Source of the DNA: Aphelenchoides besseyi
Lineage: Eukaryota; Nematoda; Chromadorea; Rhabditida; Aphelenchoididae
Direction: 5' to 3'
Assembly: GCA_024699855.1 (NCBI GenBank)
Contig: JAMPIQ010000001.1
Coordinates: forward strand, 2,418,001-2,482,000
DNA: 64,000 nt
Shown here: in pieces, positions 16,027 through 28,520 of the stretch
Position numbering within the stretch: position 1 is the stretch's first letter
Layout of the letters: each line of letters opens with the position of its first letter
Program-made: the position numbers and the translations under genes
The notes under the pieces: generated by a model
Databases searched by the model: none
Told to the model about the DNA's origin: nothing
The model's input: the letters and a program-made list of their open reading frames with translations, nothing else

Positions 16027-18516
16027 CTACATTTCCAGATACTGTGTTGGTACCGTGCCGTTCAGAACAACTCCTTTGCGTTGTTTGACGCGACAGCAAC
16101 GAGCAAACGAGCCACGAAGTTGAATGATTCGAACCTCTTCACCGGCAGCTAACGGCAGCAATCCTTCGGCTAAAATGGATTCTCGAACTCTCACGACATT
16201 TGAGTGTGAGCGTCCAATCGAATTCGTAGGCTCCGATTTTGTCAATTGAGTTGAACGCGATCTTCGATGTGCGGAAGCCGGTGTTGAGGAAACGGGGATC
16301 TTGGAGCCACGTCTTCGGCGACGCAATGAACCGGCGGTTGTCGAAATGAGCAGCCGACGTGGCTGTTCCGTAGGAGTACGTATATCTGAAGAAAAAACGT
16401 TAAAATGACTTGCAAATCTTAAACATACTCGTATTCAGACTTGTTGGCACAGATGAACTCTTCGGAACCCTTGAATCACTGGCCAATCTTGCTGCACAGT
16501 TCGAGTGAAGTTGTTCGTCGGCAGTTGCCGGTCGTTCGCATTTCGTTAAAACAGACAGCAACTCCAACGATTCAATCAGACGCCAAAACAATGAACGATA
16601 AGCGGTATGAGCGCGAACAATGAATGCGGTGTCGGAGTAAGTGGAAGCCAACACACGTTCTTTCAGCACAACATAACTAAGCCATCCATCCAACGAATGG
16701 GTTCTGAAATCAAAACGAATAATGAACACAAAGAAACTCATTCTTACCTTAAAAGCTCAGCAAAAAATGATTGAATTCGAGAATTTTCAGGCTTCTCGTC
16801 GACCTGCAATCGTTCAACAAGTTCGTGAACGGCAAACGTGGCACGACCGGGTCTTGTTACTTCAACAATAAACGGCCAAACTCGTTTTCCCTCGAGCATC
16901 CCATCAGCCAACAAACGTTCAAGCGAATTGCACAAACTAACTGCTGAACCGCCACGTGCAATTTCCGCAACTCCCTCAACAACATTTTCGACTATTCGCC
17001 GTTTTGCATCGTAAATTGGATGTCCGATTACACTTAATTCTTCAGCATGAAGTCGTGCACGCCGATTCGTACTACGACGTGACTTCTCATCTGCTGTAAA
17101 CGATGAGAATCGTCGCGTGTTGTCCAATTCGGTACAATCGCACAGCTGTGAACGCTGAGAATGCGCGAATGAAGACGGCGGATGGAGACCATTTCGAACT
17201 CCAAAACACGTTCGACAAGCAGCACAATTGAACGAGCGATGACCATGTGGTTCGCTGCACACCGTTCGATTTTGACGTTCAATTGAATTGGCCGCCGAAC
17301 CACTCAACAGTGTAATATTGCTTTTGAAGAATGAACACGCGTCGACAACATTCTTTGGTAGTAGAATCGACAATGAACCCCAATCTTCGATGTGTGATGG
17401 TCCCGCAGTACTGCTCGAACCCAAACCCGAATCCGGACCGTCAGTTAGTGTTGTCGAACTCGGAGTTGGAGTTGAAAAGAGTCGAGCAGCAACTTCCGTT
17501 GTTTCACCAGCCAAACAATCGCTGAGTAAGGCTTCGGTTTTTGAGGCACTTAAACGACCGTTGGGTCGATCCGAGCGTTGAGTGTGACGAAGAATTTCGT
17601 CGAGAGATGGAGAAGTACGACAGAAATTTGGAACCTGAAATTGGTGAATAAGCGAAATATCAAAGAGATGACAGACCTTAAAAGGTAAAGCTAGAAAGTT
17701 GAGATCAGGAGCATGAGCAGCGGGAGTTGGAGATTGAAGTTCGGCAAATGTTCTTCGTGGTGGTTTCGAGGCTGTGGGACGATGTGCATCTCTCCATCGA
17801 TCGTGAGTGGAGGTTGGAACCGGTGGCAATGCGTCTCGTGGAGTTGATGTGGCGATGAGCGCCGTTGTGTTGCGTTGAATAGAAGCCGTGTTCGCGGGCA
17901 CAAATCCAATTTCATTTTCATTCAAGTCAACGTAACGTCCATTGCCACGATACTCCTCGTGATACTCGTAATCTTCGGGTGGTGGAGATCCAGTGAGATT
18001 TTGACGTTCAACGAAGTTCGCCAACAAACTTGTTGGACGTCGTGAGTTTGCTGTTGGTGTACGAAAAGAAACATTGCTTGCGGGTAGACTGTTGGTTCGC
18101 GCATCAAACGGCTCCACACTTCGAATTCGACCCCACGTTGTGAGTGTTCCATTCGGTACTTCATCGTTGTTCAGCAAATAGTCCGTACTTTGACCGTGTC
18201 GACGTTCCTCATCGGCCGAATCCTCGTAGTGTGTTGCCACACCACTTGGACTTGTTCCCGTTCCGAAGCCGCTTGTCGTCCATTGGCCAGAATCCTCGAA
18301 TGTCAGCTTGTAATCGTTTTTATTGGTTTCACAACGCTGGCGAAGTTGATCCATGTCCAAACTATCGGTTGAAATCAATGCCACATCCATGCCGGCAATC
18401 GACGAGAAGAGCGACTGATCGTCGGTGGAGTTTTCGAAGTCCAATTCGGCGACATCGGGCAACGTTGCGCCGTTGGCCATGTTGGCGATTAGTTTCAAAT
18501 CACAAAGATCGACCAT
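16027..18516 (-). CDS. RUN and SH3 domain protein (RUSC1/2-like)
   Basis: Starts at 18516 (MVDLCDLKLIANMANG). A long low-complexity region follows with acidic and Ser/Pro-rich blocks and candidate phosphorylation or SH3-ligand sites. From about residue 490 a RUN domain reads LEELSVIGHP-like (LHAEELSVIGHPIYDAKRRI), NSLERLLADGMLEGKRVWPF and, after introns near 16700 and 16400, LDGWLSYVVLKERVLASTYS. The C-terminal exon has a basic linker and an SH3-like segment (LLPLAAGEEVRIIQLRGSFA) ending PTQYLEM with TAG at 16027. RUN followed by a terminal SH3 is the layout of RUSC1/NESCA and RUSC2, vesicle-transport adaptors. A short intron lies near 17640-17680. A 5' exon ending just upstream (acceptor about 18606) is probably untranslated. 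Confidence 0.75.
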
Positions 18517-19683
18517 TTTTCGTGTTTTCTTTAGCTGCACACCCGATCAAACCGATCGGCGTTGCAGCCGTGGTGCTGCGAATTCACGCGTTTCAGGTAC
18601 CCCAATCTGAAAAGGAATTTGATGATGAGCGGTAAATTAGATCGACTGCTCGGTAATTTCGTTATCGAATTACACGCTCAAAAACATTCCAATCGCGCGC
18701 TGTTTTCGCAACACGTTGAAAAAGACCGGAAAGACGTTGACGGAATGCCGCTTTGGCCGCGAGAATGCCGGCGATGAAGAAGGCACTCGGCCAAAAATCG
18801 ATGCACTTCCGAATACGCGCAACCACAAGGACGCACGACTCTCGTTTTTGCCGTAAACATTCCCGGGCCAATGTGAATATGCCGTCGGGAATCGTGTGCG
18901 TGTGCAAGCGGATATAAACTGAAGAGTCCAAATACGCTCAAATGTCTCTTGAATAACTTGCGCGCTCACACGCTCTCCAAACGCACGACAAAACGTGACA
19001 TTGGTGCGGATTCGCGTCGGAAAAAAGCGGGAGAGAAAGGAGAAAAGAGACGGGGGCGCGAAAAGCATCGGCGAGTCGGTGTTAGTTCGTTGCTTGTGGT
19101 CAGTGCGTCCAAAGATCTTCGGCCATTTCACACTCCTGCCTCAGGGCCACTGCACTTGGAGTCTTCGAAAGAGTGCATTTCGAACGCGTACATAAAAAAG
19201 AGAGAGAGTGCCGTTGAGTGAAATTACGCAACGAATACCGAAGAGAGGACGCAAAGAAAACGGAAACGCTAATTTCAAGCGTACAGTAAGTTTGTGGAAA
19301 TGGCACACGAAAAATGCGCCGTATGTGTCATAAAACTCGTTGGTGCGTAAATTTTCATGAAAAAATCGCTGCCTTTCCGTCAGTCGTCGTCGATTCAAAT
19401 GCGTGGCGCATGGCGTCGGCGCGACCTTTTATCAACAAAAAACACGAGGAATTAGAAGTGTCGAATGAAGAATAACGGATGTGTCATATAAACAAACTGA
19501 AACACGATTCTCGTCGCTGCTGAACGGCTCTCGATGATCCGCTCAACGAAAACGGCAGTCGACGTTCCGAACAATCGGAAAACGATCGAATGGTTCGAAC
19601 AAAAAAACGCGGCGGGCGGCACACGTCACGACGTTAAATTTGTTTTTGCGGCCAAAAGCTGAAAAACTGCAGTTTCGACTCAC
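18517..19683. other. 5' region of the RUN-SH3 gene
   Basis: An acceptor on the minus strand near 18606 (CCTTTTCAG) starts a likely 5' untranslated exon leading to the ATG at 18516. The remainder, including GA-rich 18990-19070 (plus strand), has no supported ORF and is probably intron and promoter. Confidence 0.35.
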
Positions 19684-19823
19684 GAGGTGCAAACGACAAA
19701 CGTCAACATGAAGATCCGAATTGAGACAACAGCCGCATGGGCCGGAAACTCGAGAAGTAGCAGCTGCCTTCCCGTCATCGACCGCATCGTCTCTCCATCG
19801 TCCATTTCGTCCGACTGATCCAT
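19684..19823 (-). other. Possible upstream exon with short ORF
   Basis: On the minus strand an ATG at 19823 opens MDQSDEMDDGETMRSMTGRQ followed by a hydrophobic stretch, and ends at a strong GTGAGT donor. If joined to the acceptor near 18606 the frame continues about 23 codons and stops before the ATG of the RUN-SH3 protein. It may be an upstream ORF in the same transcript or an alternative first exon. Not linked in frame with the main ORF. Confidence 0.25.
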
Positions 19824-20032
19824 TTGGCCCGTTCAATTGGCTTGTCAGTTAAGAAGCAATCACTTCACATCACATTTCGACTTTTCGTTTTTCTTTGCCA
19901 TGCCGCTGGTGGTCTCATGTTGCTGCACATATGTTGGTAGATTTCAACAAAGTGACAAAGCAATTTATTACATAAACACATCGTTCATTACATGAGCTAA
20001 TGATACGAAAACCGTTACGGTTCACATTTCCA

Positions 20033-21935
20033 CTATTCCTCTTCCGAATCGGAATCCTCCAAGCCGACTAACTTGTTTTCGCTTTCGTCCCGTTCGGCCA
20101 ACATACGCTCATAATCGGCAGTTCTCTTGCGGAACATAGTTAAATTCGTTGGGTTTTCACGTTCAAATGCTTCGACCTACAAACAAAGTGAGTTGAATGA
20201 AATGATTCCGCAACAAACCTGAGCAACCAGATTATTTTCTGGTTCCAATCGAATGTCAGTAACATCGTAGAAGAGGTCCTGTTTAGTTGGCAGCGATCCC
20301 ATCATCTTGCCGAAAAAGTCCAAAATGTTTTCAATATCTCGAGCCAAATAAACTAAAGCACGTGGATGACTTATGTCGACGGCTTGTGCAACATCAATAA
20401 CATGGACCACCCCGTCAGCAAATAAAAGATTGAACTCGGAGAAATCACTGTGAACAAGACGACAGTCTTTGAACATACGCACCATGATCTAAACAAGAAC
20501 TCTTCTAACTACGAAGTTGTTGCAAACATACGTTCTTGGTTTGTTGGAATACATCGGCTTTCTGTTCTTCGCTTTCCCACTTCATATCCTTGAGTTTGGG
20601 TGCTGGACCATCGTTTCCAATTAAACTCATCAACAAAACATGTTTCTTCAAATGAATCGGCATTGGACATGGAAGATCGGCTCGGCGCAAACTAAAGGGC
20701 TAAGAAAAATCAACGAATAGCAGTTGCAGGTTACCGTTGCAAGTTCATCATTTCTTTAATTGCCCAAATGCGCAAAACAGATCGTGGATTCTTGAATCGG
20801 AAATCATCCTTCACGTACTCGGCCCGATTACGAAACGCGTTCAAAGTCTGCTTATAAACTTTGATAGCAAAATGCTTTTCATCATGTGCTTCTACTCCAC
20901 TTGGTCCTTCTTCGTTTTCGGTTGTAGCATTCAAAATCCCATGAAGCACACTGGATTCCTGTAACCGAAAGTATAACAAACGAGAAACAGAAAACAACTC
21001 ACTTTTCCAATTGCGATGATCTCTTCGACTCGATCGATATGATTTGCGTTAATGAATTTGAGAATGATAATACGTGTTTTTAGATCGATGCATGCTTCAC
21101 TAGTCGCTTTTTCTTCTTTGTCTTTGACTCGTGCCTTTCGTTTTGCTTCGCCTTTGGAGAACATGCTCAAATCGTTGTAAATCTTCGAACTTAATCGAGC
21201 GTCCATGATGTCACCCGACTTGAAGTCGGATGGAAACTAAACCAGGAATGCGAATTGAACATACACGCCTTACTTACAAGCATCATCTTCTGACAGTTAC
21301 GACGCTGAGCAATCTCTTTGTCGTGTTTTGTGAGCAGCTTTCCATCTTCAGTGCGAACGAATCCGCACGGCGGAAATTGTTGCACCTTTTCGCCTGTAAC
21401 TCACACATAATCTCTTAAGATAGAAATCTGAACTGACGGTATTTCTTGTCAATTCTATTTTCGTGTTCTTCATCTTCTTCAATCAAAAACTCCTCTTCAT
21501 CATCCAACTTTGAATACTCGTGACTATCAGTTGATAAGACGACTAAAACACTGGGAATTTCGAAACTAAACTTGAAAACCAACTTGTTTTTTTGCCTTTT
21601 GCGTCATATTGTTCTTGTTCCTGCCAATCAGCTTCACGATCGAATTGAAGTTGAAGTTCTCGGGCCATTTTTACATCATCAGAACAATCCGGATCTTCGG
21701 ATAACATCAAAGCCAATTCGAAATCGCGAGACGTATCGTTCTCGTCATCCACGTCTCGAAGACTCGCCATCAAGGCCTCTTGCTCGGCATCAAATTCGTT
21801 CAAATCCTGTTCTTGTAGTTGCTCTGCCAACGTCTCCGACATCACTTCGGTGAACGAAACAATCGGCGGCGATCCGACAGAACTTTCGACCTTTTTGCCC
21901 CAAACAGATGAGCGAGTTGGAATTCCGTCGGCCAT
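20033..21935 (-). CDS. riok3: RIO kinase 3
   Basis: Begins MADGIPTRSSVWGKKVES with an acidic N-terminal region containing SFTEVMSETLAEQLQEQDL and DFELALMLSEDPD, matching the RIOK3 N-terminus (LADVMSEQLAKELQ, LMLAQMLQMEYD). Later exons give KTRIIILKFINANHIDRVEE, a nucleotide loop with IGKESSVLHG, lysine in FAIKVYKQTL, RAEYVKDDFRFKNPRSVL, PCPMPIHLKKHVLLMSLIG, catalytic VHSDFSEFNLLF and metal-binding VIDVAQAVDISHP. It ends in an acidic tail (GLEDSDSEEE) with TAG at 20033. RIO kinases act in small-subunit rRNA maturation; RIOK3 is the metazoan-specific member and is also tied to NF-kB/interferon signalling. Seven or so short introns. ATG is preceded by a CAG-like acceptor on the minus strand. Confidence 0.93.
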
Positions 21936-22373
21936 TGCTCAGTTAACTTATTAATTAGTACCCGATCTGAAGGTAAATACAAGTTGGGTGAATCGTTTAA
22001 CGAAAGACCCAGACGAAATCGGTCGTCGCACGATCTTGTTGTTTCTCGTGCTGTTTGTGAACGAATTGACACGGTGATGAAATCGGAAAGAGGAAAAACG
22101 GAGTGACAAGTTTTCTTGTTTTCACATTCACGTGATGAACAACCAACCTGTTTGATCTTCTAATCTCCCGTACCGTATGGTTTTTAATCGTTTTTCTGTT
22201 TTCGTATAAACACAAATCTGTTTACCAAGATTTTTTATTCATAAAATAAGCGTAAAAGTTTACAATCCAATGGAAAAACATGTCAAATGGCAACTGAATA
22301 AACATGTCAAAAGCACCTTTTAGGTAATCTTAGAAGTAGAGAGTGAACTTTACAACATAACTACAGGAATTGG

Positions 22374-25300
22374 TTATTTGTCATTTTCTTTACGATCCAA
22401 TTGATTTTCTGTTGCACTCGTTCGTTCAGCCAACAGATCTGTCAATAAGGTTGGCTGTATTCCTGCTCTTACATCTTCTTTCTAAACACTGGAATTAGTT
22501 CGAACTGAACAGAAACGTTACCTTTGGGTTTATCCATTCCGGAAAAAGTGATTTGAATTCGTCCGGTTCATTATCGGCAGAAACAACGAGGGCACCTCCA
22601 GTTTTTCCACGTTGTTTAAACCAAAACTCATAGCTCGTTTTAAGAGCAAACTTTCCAATAGCTCGTTCAGACCATATCCACAAACAGTCACCGTTCTCAA
22701 TCAACACACAATCGGTTAGATCTTTTTGTTCTGCCGGAAAGGTGAAATGAACGCCGTTTCTTTTCGAAAACATTTCTTCACCATCCAACCCAAAAATACG
22801 ATAAAAACGAAGAGCAGAAGACTGAGCTGCAGATTGATCTTCAGATTGCGAATCGCACTTTAATGTCAACTGTTTAGCAGAAGCAAACTGCTCAGCCAAC
22901 AGCTGAGTATTGGCCCAAATAGTCGATGAGCAATGAGTGCCTCTATTGAGTTGAAGTTCAGTGCCATTAATGTCCATCCACGCGGTTCGATTTTTGCCGT
23001 AGGTCATTGGTGTTTCCATTGCTGCCAACACATTTCCACTACCACCATAAGATCGTATCAAATAGGAACTCACACCCGAATCTAAACCTTAGTTATAAGT
23101 CTGTTAGCGGCTTGTAAGCTTACCGGAAACTACAAAACCATCTTTAAACAAACTGATAAAGAACGGATACTCGTTTCCTTGTTCCATTCGAATGTGTTTC
23201 AAACGTTTCTTGTCCATGTTCCGCAATGCCAATGCACAACGACTTCGTTCAATGATCGTTGATTTAGATCCTAACCAATAGAAGAAAACTTCTCTTTCTC
23301 TTCCTGTATCGTGTTGTTGTTGTTTCGCTGGTGTATCTTTCAATCTACCGACACCTATAATTTGCAATTAGATTGAATAAGTGGTTGTAATCTTACCAGG
23401 CCTTTCAACGCGATATTGCCATTCAACAACGTAACATTTTTGTGTATTAAACTCAACCGGTTGTTCTTCAAGTCTAACCAATTCATCACCGTTGAGTACC
23501 TAAAAACAATTTGGTTAACAATTACGACGTATAAACTAACCATAAAACCGAGATGTTCAGTGAAGACCGTTGGGTCATTGGGCCGAAGTTCAATTCCTTC
23601 TAACTCCAAAAAATCGTCTTCCGGCTCACATTCCGCCAAATGTTGAGCCAATTTACGCGCTGTTTCGTCTTCGTCTTTTGGTTGAACAGCAGATTGAAGA
23701 TTTGCGACACGACGAACAGGAATTGGAACGTTAACTCGGTTGGTTGCTGCTTGAAAGTTCGTGGTCTTCAACGCAAATTGCGTCTTCTTAGCTGGTGGTT
23801 CAGCCGGAAATTTGTGACGGAAAAGTGAGTCTGCAATTCCTTCGGCTAATCGTCGGCGCAGAATCCATGACGGTCGTTGCGATTGAACGAGTGTCCCGAC
23901 TGTTGCAGACATCTCAGTTGGCATTTCAGTCAATTTCTAAAACATCGTTGGCGTTAATGTTCCTTTCGAATTCGTACCAGCTGCTCGACAAACGCTGTTG
24001 CCGCCTTTCCGAGAGAACGATTTGAATTTCTACCAAACCAACTGTACAATTCCGAACCAAAATCAGCTACGATCACCTAAACGAGCTCGAATTGATTAGT
24101 TTCAACGAAAACTCACGTCATCAGAAGACAACAACGATGAAGAAATAGAACTGCATTCAATTGGTTCCGGATTGTTATTCACGGAAATGCGATAAAAACG
24201 AAATGATCCTCGTTGTTGTTCTTCGAACTTTTCATCCGAATTTGCCTGTTGATTTCGCTCTTCAATTCTTTCATCACCCAAAATCCGATAAAATGCCGCT
24301 TCGGCTGATGGATCTTCGTTCGCATGCCATGGCTTGTCGCTGTAGCCAAACATCTCTTTTCCAGCAATGATTTCATGGGCCAGTTGAGAAATCTTTGCTC
24401 GTTCGTTCACCGTAGCCTTTGCTCCGTTGTAAACGATCATCTTCTTTGCGGTAACCAACAAATAAGAAGCCCGTTCGTAGACGGAAGAAGCCGTTGGTTG
24501 AACCAGACGAACATCAACATACTTGCCGGCCATTCGACTGCGAATCAACATTGGATCAGGAAACGGTGCTTTACGTTCGACGTGTCGTAATCGCACTCCG
24601 CAGTGTTCCTTGCCGATAACCGGTAATTGAAAAGGAACCGCTGAACTGATGTTCGGACGTTTGGCTTGTGGCTCCGATTGAGGTGAACGAGCCAAATACT
24701 GTTGATTTTCCTTGTCTTCAGTGTCCAATCGAAGAGATGACGAGGAATCAAGATTGTTTGGTACATTTGTTGATTGCGCAATATTTTGATAGCGAGTTGG
24801 CATTCGTCGAGCGGGCTTTGGTATCGCTCGTTTCGGGTTTGTCAATCTGTCAATCCGTAGAGCTTGGAGTAAAGACAAAGGAACTTACAGGTAAGAACAA
24901 TCCGCTTTCATTTTCTCGTCCAATTCTTCACTTTGTTTTCTCTGCAAACGAAGTTGTTTAAACGCATCTCATCGACAAACCTTTTGAATCTTGGATGGCG
25001 ATTGAACTTTTGGTTCGCTGAAATTCACGTCTTGTGATTTCAGAGGAGGACTTTTGGATTCATCGTGATGTTTAATTGATTGAACTCGTGGTTTTTTCTT
25101 CACGAACTCCAATTGAACACCGTTTGCTGATGACGAGTTGATTTCGCGGACTTTCGCAGCGGACGTCGATTGATCACTACGCAACGTTTGTGTTGTTGAT
25201 TGTTGGGCCGTGACCTCTTCTGATGTGTCAACAACAGTGGGCATTAGCGTCGATGACGGAATGACGCCAATTCGAGTTTCTGACGATTCAAGAGTTGGAG

Positions 25301-25793
25301 CGTGGAAAGGACGAGACAGCGGATTGCTCACCTGAAAGACGTAAATGTTAGAAGGCGGCTCTCAATGAATCTCGCGCTCTCATTTAGACAGAAGCGTGCG
25401 GTTTGAGTGTTCTCCCCAAAAACACAACACGTTGTGCATGTTCTTGCGAGTTTGCGACCTCCGACTCGCATTTTCCGATTTGCCTTTTTTGTAATACGGG
25501 GGAGCTTGTTCAAACATGAGTGATGGGCTTGTTTGTGGGAAGGCAATAAGACAAAAAACTCACACGACCGAACACCTTTTGTCGCTCTTGGAAGTTCAAA
25601 CGTTCCGGCATATCGATAGTATTCGTCGAGCATCTGCGCTCCCATTTGGTCGCCGATTCCTATTAATTAATTAGTTCCGTTTTCTTTGTTCTCGAATTTT
25701 ACTCACCTGTAAAGCTCGTAGACGATCTCGGAGTGTCATTTTACTGCATGCGACCTCTTCCATGATGCACGATGCTGTTTCAACAGCGGTCAT
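22374..25793 (-). CDS. Supervillin-like actin-binding protein, no headpiece
   Basis: Start at 25793 (MTAVETASCIMEEVACSKMT, then LRDRLRALQESATKWERRC), resembling the RLxALQ-S-W segment of supervillin. A Ser/Pro-rich disordered part follows, then gelsolin-like repeats: DVRLVQPTASSVYERASYLL with AKISQLAHEIIAGKEMFGY; a repeat with GELVRLEE-type sequence and REVFFYWLGSKSTIIERSRC, YPFFISLFKDGFVVSG; and a final repeat with SYGGSGNVLAAMETPMTYGK, RTAWMDINGTELQLNRGTHC, GDCLWIWSERAIGKFALKTS and FKSLFPEWINPK. These fit supervillin, which links actin and myosin II to membranes. The last exon adds about 35 hydrophilic residues and stops (TAA at 22374). No villin headpiece is encoded, unlike vertebrate supervillin. 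Confidence 0.82.
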
Positions 25794-26396
25794 GTTCAAT
25801 TGCGGATGATGAACCGGGCCGATAGCGATCGATGAATCACTGGGTCAAGACCACACTGAAACGAGAAGTCCTCGAGATGACGATGAACAGACGGCTACGC
25901 AAAATATGATTTTTGAAAACACGCAAAATATCTGACAGCTGAACAAACGATGAGACGAAAACGTTTAATTTTGTTTTGGAAAAGTTGCGGAGTTTTGCTT
26001 GATAGAAAGAATCTACGGTATGAAAATTGACAGGCGGAAACAAGAGAAAATTTCGTTTGACAGTCGTGTGAATTGCGAGAATCTTAGGAATCGAATTTTA
26101 ATGCACGTGTGCCCTTGCTGATTTTAATCGAATCGACGATCAGCGCAAAGGTGGACGGACAGTTGGAAACCAAGGAACTTCTTATCAAACGGTTCGGGAT
26201 GCGCGACTGACGCAAAGACCCTCCAAAGACCGAAAGAGATTATTCGCCTTCTGCAGTTTGTTTATCGCTCAGATGTCCACTTCGAGAAATGTGATTAGAG
26301 AGCGGCAGAATTAAACGACTTTTGTTTATTCGCGCATTCGAACACACCGATCTCAACGTACACAACAACACGAAACTATTGCGAGTAGAAGTAAAC
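25794..26396. other. Divergent intergenic region
   Basis: Probably the promoter of the supervillin-like gene. Small ORFs on both strands show no domains. No repeat noticed. Confidence 0.35.
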
Positions 26397-27378
26397 ATGA
26401 GCTCTGAGCCCGTCTCATTACGATTTGCATCCATTGGACGAAGTGTAATTTCCCGTTTGACTGAAACCAAAACTGACCGTCTGGTGTCTTGCGTCCCATC
26501 TAAACGTTCAAAAAACGGGCGGCAAAAGGACTCCGAAGCCTGCGTTCCTTTTCAACTTCCACTTTCGTTGAGGACACGACTTTCACTGTTGGCTTCGGAA
26601 GAACGAAAGAGCATTAGATTTTAATTTCCACCATTTACTTGTTTTCTATTTATTCACCGACTTTTCTTCAATACAAGCGCAGTCGAAAAGCGACGCTAAA
26701 CCTGCGGGACTTCGAATCGCCGCCAAACGACTTTCGACCTCGCTAAATGACAACGATCGCACTCTTACAAGCAATTCGAAAAGCCCACCAATCAAACGCA
26801 TTAACCACCGTTTTCAAATCGCCGGTAACTATCTAAACAAACCACAAAACAAGAAGAACTATAAGCGAACATTGAAGTGGACATAGTGATACGAATCCGT
26901 AGAGCTTTTTCTTTGCTTTGAAAGCGTTTGCTTTTATTACAAAGCTCATATGAAGATGTCTAATGGAGTTTGATCGACAAATTACTTTCGTTTCTTATCG
27001 TTACTGTTGTTGAGTTACGTCTTGAATCGAAAAAGACATGACTTGAAGGACTGTTGACAATGTCCGCGAGTGTTTTTGTTTTCCTATCTCGTAGATCTTT
27101 CAACATCCAAATCCACATGCTCGTTGGAAGAACCGCTGGTTCGTTGTTTTTCGTTCGAAGAACAAGCAGATTCGTCGTTTTCAGTTCTCTTATCATCACA
27201 CGTCAATTGGCGATGCGCGATACGATTCTCACGAACGTTGCGAACGCTTCAATCACTAGGACGCGATCGTCCGATTCATCGGAGAAACTAATTCACGCGT
27301 CTTCGAACATCGATTCAAAGCCGAACGTACAGACCGTGAAATATTCGACTTCCGGTATGTTGCCATTTCTTCTGACTT
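26397..27378 (+). CDS. Hypothetical basic Ser-rich protein (exon model tentative)
   Basis: An ATG at 26397 opens MSSEPVSLRFASIGRSVISR. A donor after TETKTDRL (about 26483) can join the acceptor GCGCAG at about 26681, giving SKSDAKPAGLRIAAKRLSTS and SNSKSPPIKRINHRFQIAG. A second donor (GTAACT, about 26825) can join CTCGTAG near 27092 to give DLSTSKSTCSLEEPLVRCFS. A third possible intron leads to DAIVRFIGETNSRVFEHRFK. Phases agree at each join, which argues against pure chance, but no domain is recognised and other exon combinations are possible. Other frames here also stay open, so this is a weak prediction. Confidence 0.3.
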
Positions 27379-27669
27379 TTGAATTCGCTTTTCAATTTTA
27401 ACTGCCGCTTGAAAACTCGCGCGTTTTTTCATTTGAAAGCACGTGGGAAAACGAGACGAGTGGTTCGCGTAAACCCAAAACGATCGTTGTTGTTTTTTGC
27501 TTATCGGACGACATTTCGATGTTGAACACCAAATTCCTTTCACTGGTGAAAGTTTCAGTGCGAAAAAGCGTTCGATCTCCGCTCTTCGGGCGGTTGAATG
27601 GCGGGTGGTCTGTTTCAGCGATCGAATGGGCTGTTTATCGTCACGATTCTTAACGTTTTCTTTTCAGAG

Positions 27670-28520
27670 ATGCCCGAACAACTATCCGATTCGGATAAAG
27701 CAAAACGTGCTGCAGCTTTCGAAAGCGGTCGGGATCACATTCGCAGTGGTCAGAAGATCGGAGTTGGTAGTGGAAGTACGGCCAAGTATTTGGTCGCGTA
27801 CATTGAACAGGAGTACAAAGCAGGACGTTTGAATGACGTTCAATGTGTTCCCACTTCTTTTCTAGTAAGCTCACAACGTTAATCCGACTGAATACTCGAT
27901 TTAAGACTCGTCAATGGCTTCTGAACGCAAAGATTCCCGTTTCAACGCCCGAACAAACACCAACTTTGGACGTTGCAATCGACGGAGCTGATGAAATGGA
28001 CGCCAAATTCGCGTGCATCAAAGGCGGAGGTGGATGTTTGACTCAAGAGAAGATAATTCAATCGTGTGCTGCCAAATACATTGTAAGTTCAAATTTCAGT
28101 TTCTTTAGTTGTTTGTTTAGATTATTGCCCAGAAATCAAAACGTACTTCTTACTTGGGACAATCCTTCAAGTACGTGCCTGTTGAAGTTGTTCCCATCGC
28201 TTATGTTCCGGTTAAGCAATGGATTGAGAAAACTCATGGTCAGTCGTTATTTCCTTCCATATTGTTATAATTTTCATGTAGGTGGACACTGTGAACTTCG
28301 AATGGCCAAGGACAAATGTGGTGCCGTGATCACAGACAACAACAACTACATTCTCGATTGGCACTTTCCGGATACTTCTGTAGAAACCGATTGGTACAAG
28401 ATCAACACTTCGATTTCATGTCGTGCGGGTGTTGTCGAAACGGGTCTCTTTCTCGATGTCGTTGATTTCGCTTATTTAGGATCGGCTGAAGGCGAAGTTC
28501 AAAAGTTGCAAGCCCATTGA
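27670..28520 (+). CDS. rpia-1: Ribose-5-phosphate isomerase A
   Basis: Interconverts ribose 5-phosphate and ribulose 5-phosphate in the non-oxidative pentose phosphate pathway (cytosol). The product has IGVGSGSTAKYLVAYIEQ (phosphate-binding GxGSGST), QCVPTSF, LDVAIDGADEMDAKFACIKG with catalytic Asp and the GGGGCLTQEK lysine motif, YVPVEVVPIAYVPV, GGHCELRMAKDKCGAVITDN, YILDWHFP and GVVETGLFLDVVDFAY. Three introns (about 27865-27904, 28083-28120 and 28238-28281) restore the frame. Length about 235 residues fits the family. ATG lies two bases after a TTTTCAG acceptor, suggesting a 5' untranslated exon or trans-splicing. TGA at 28518-28520. Confidence 0.96.
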
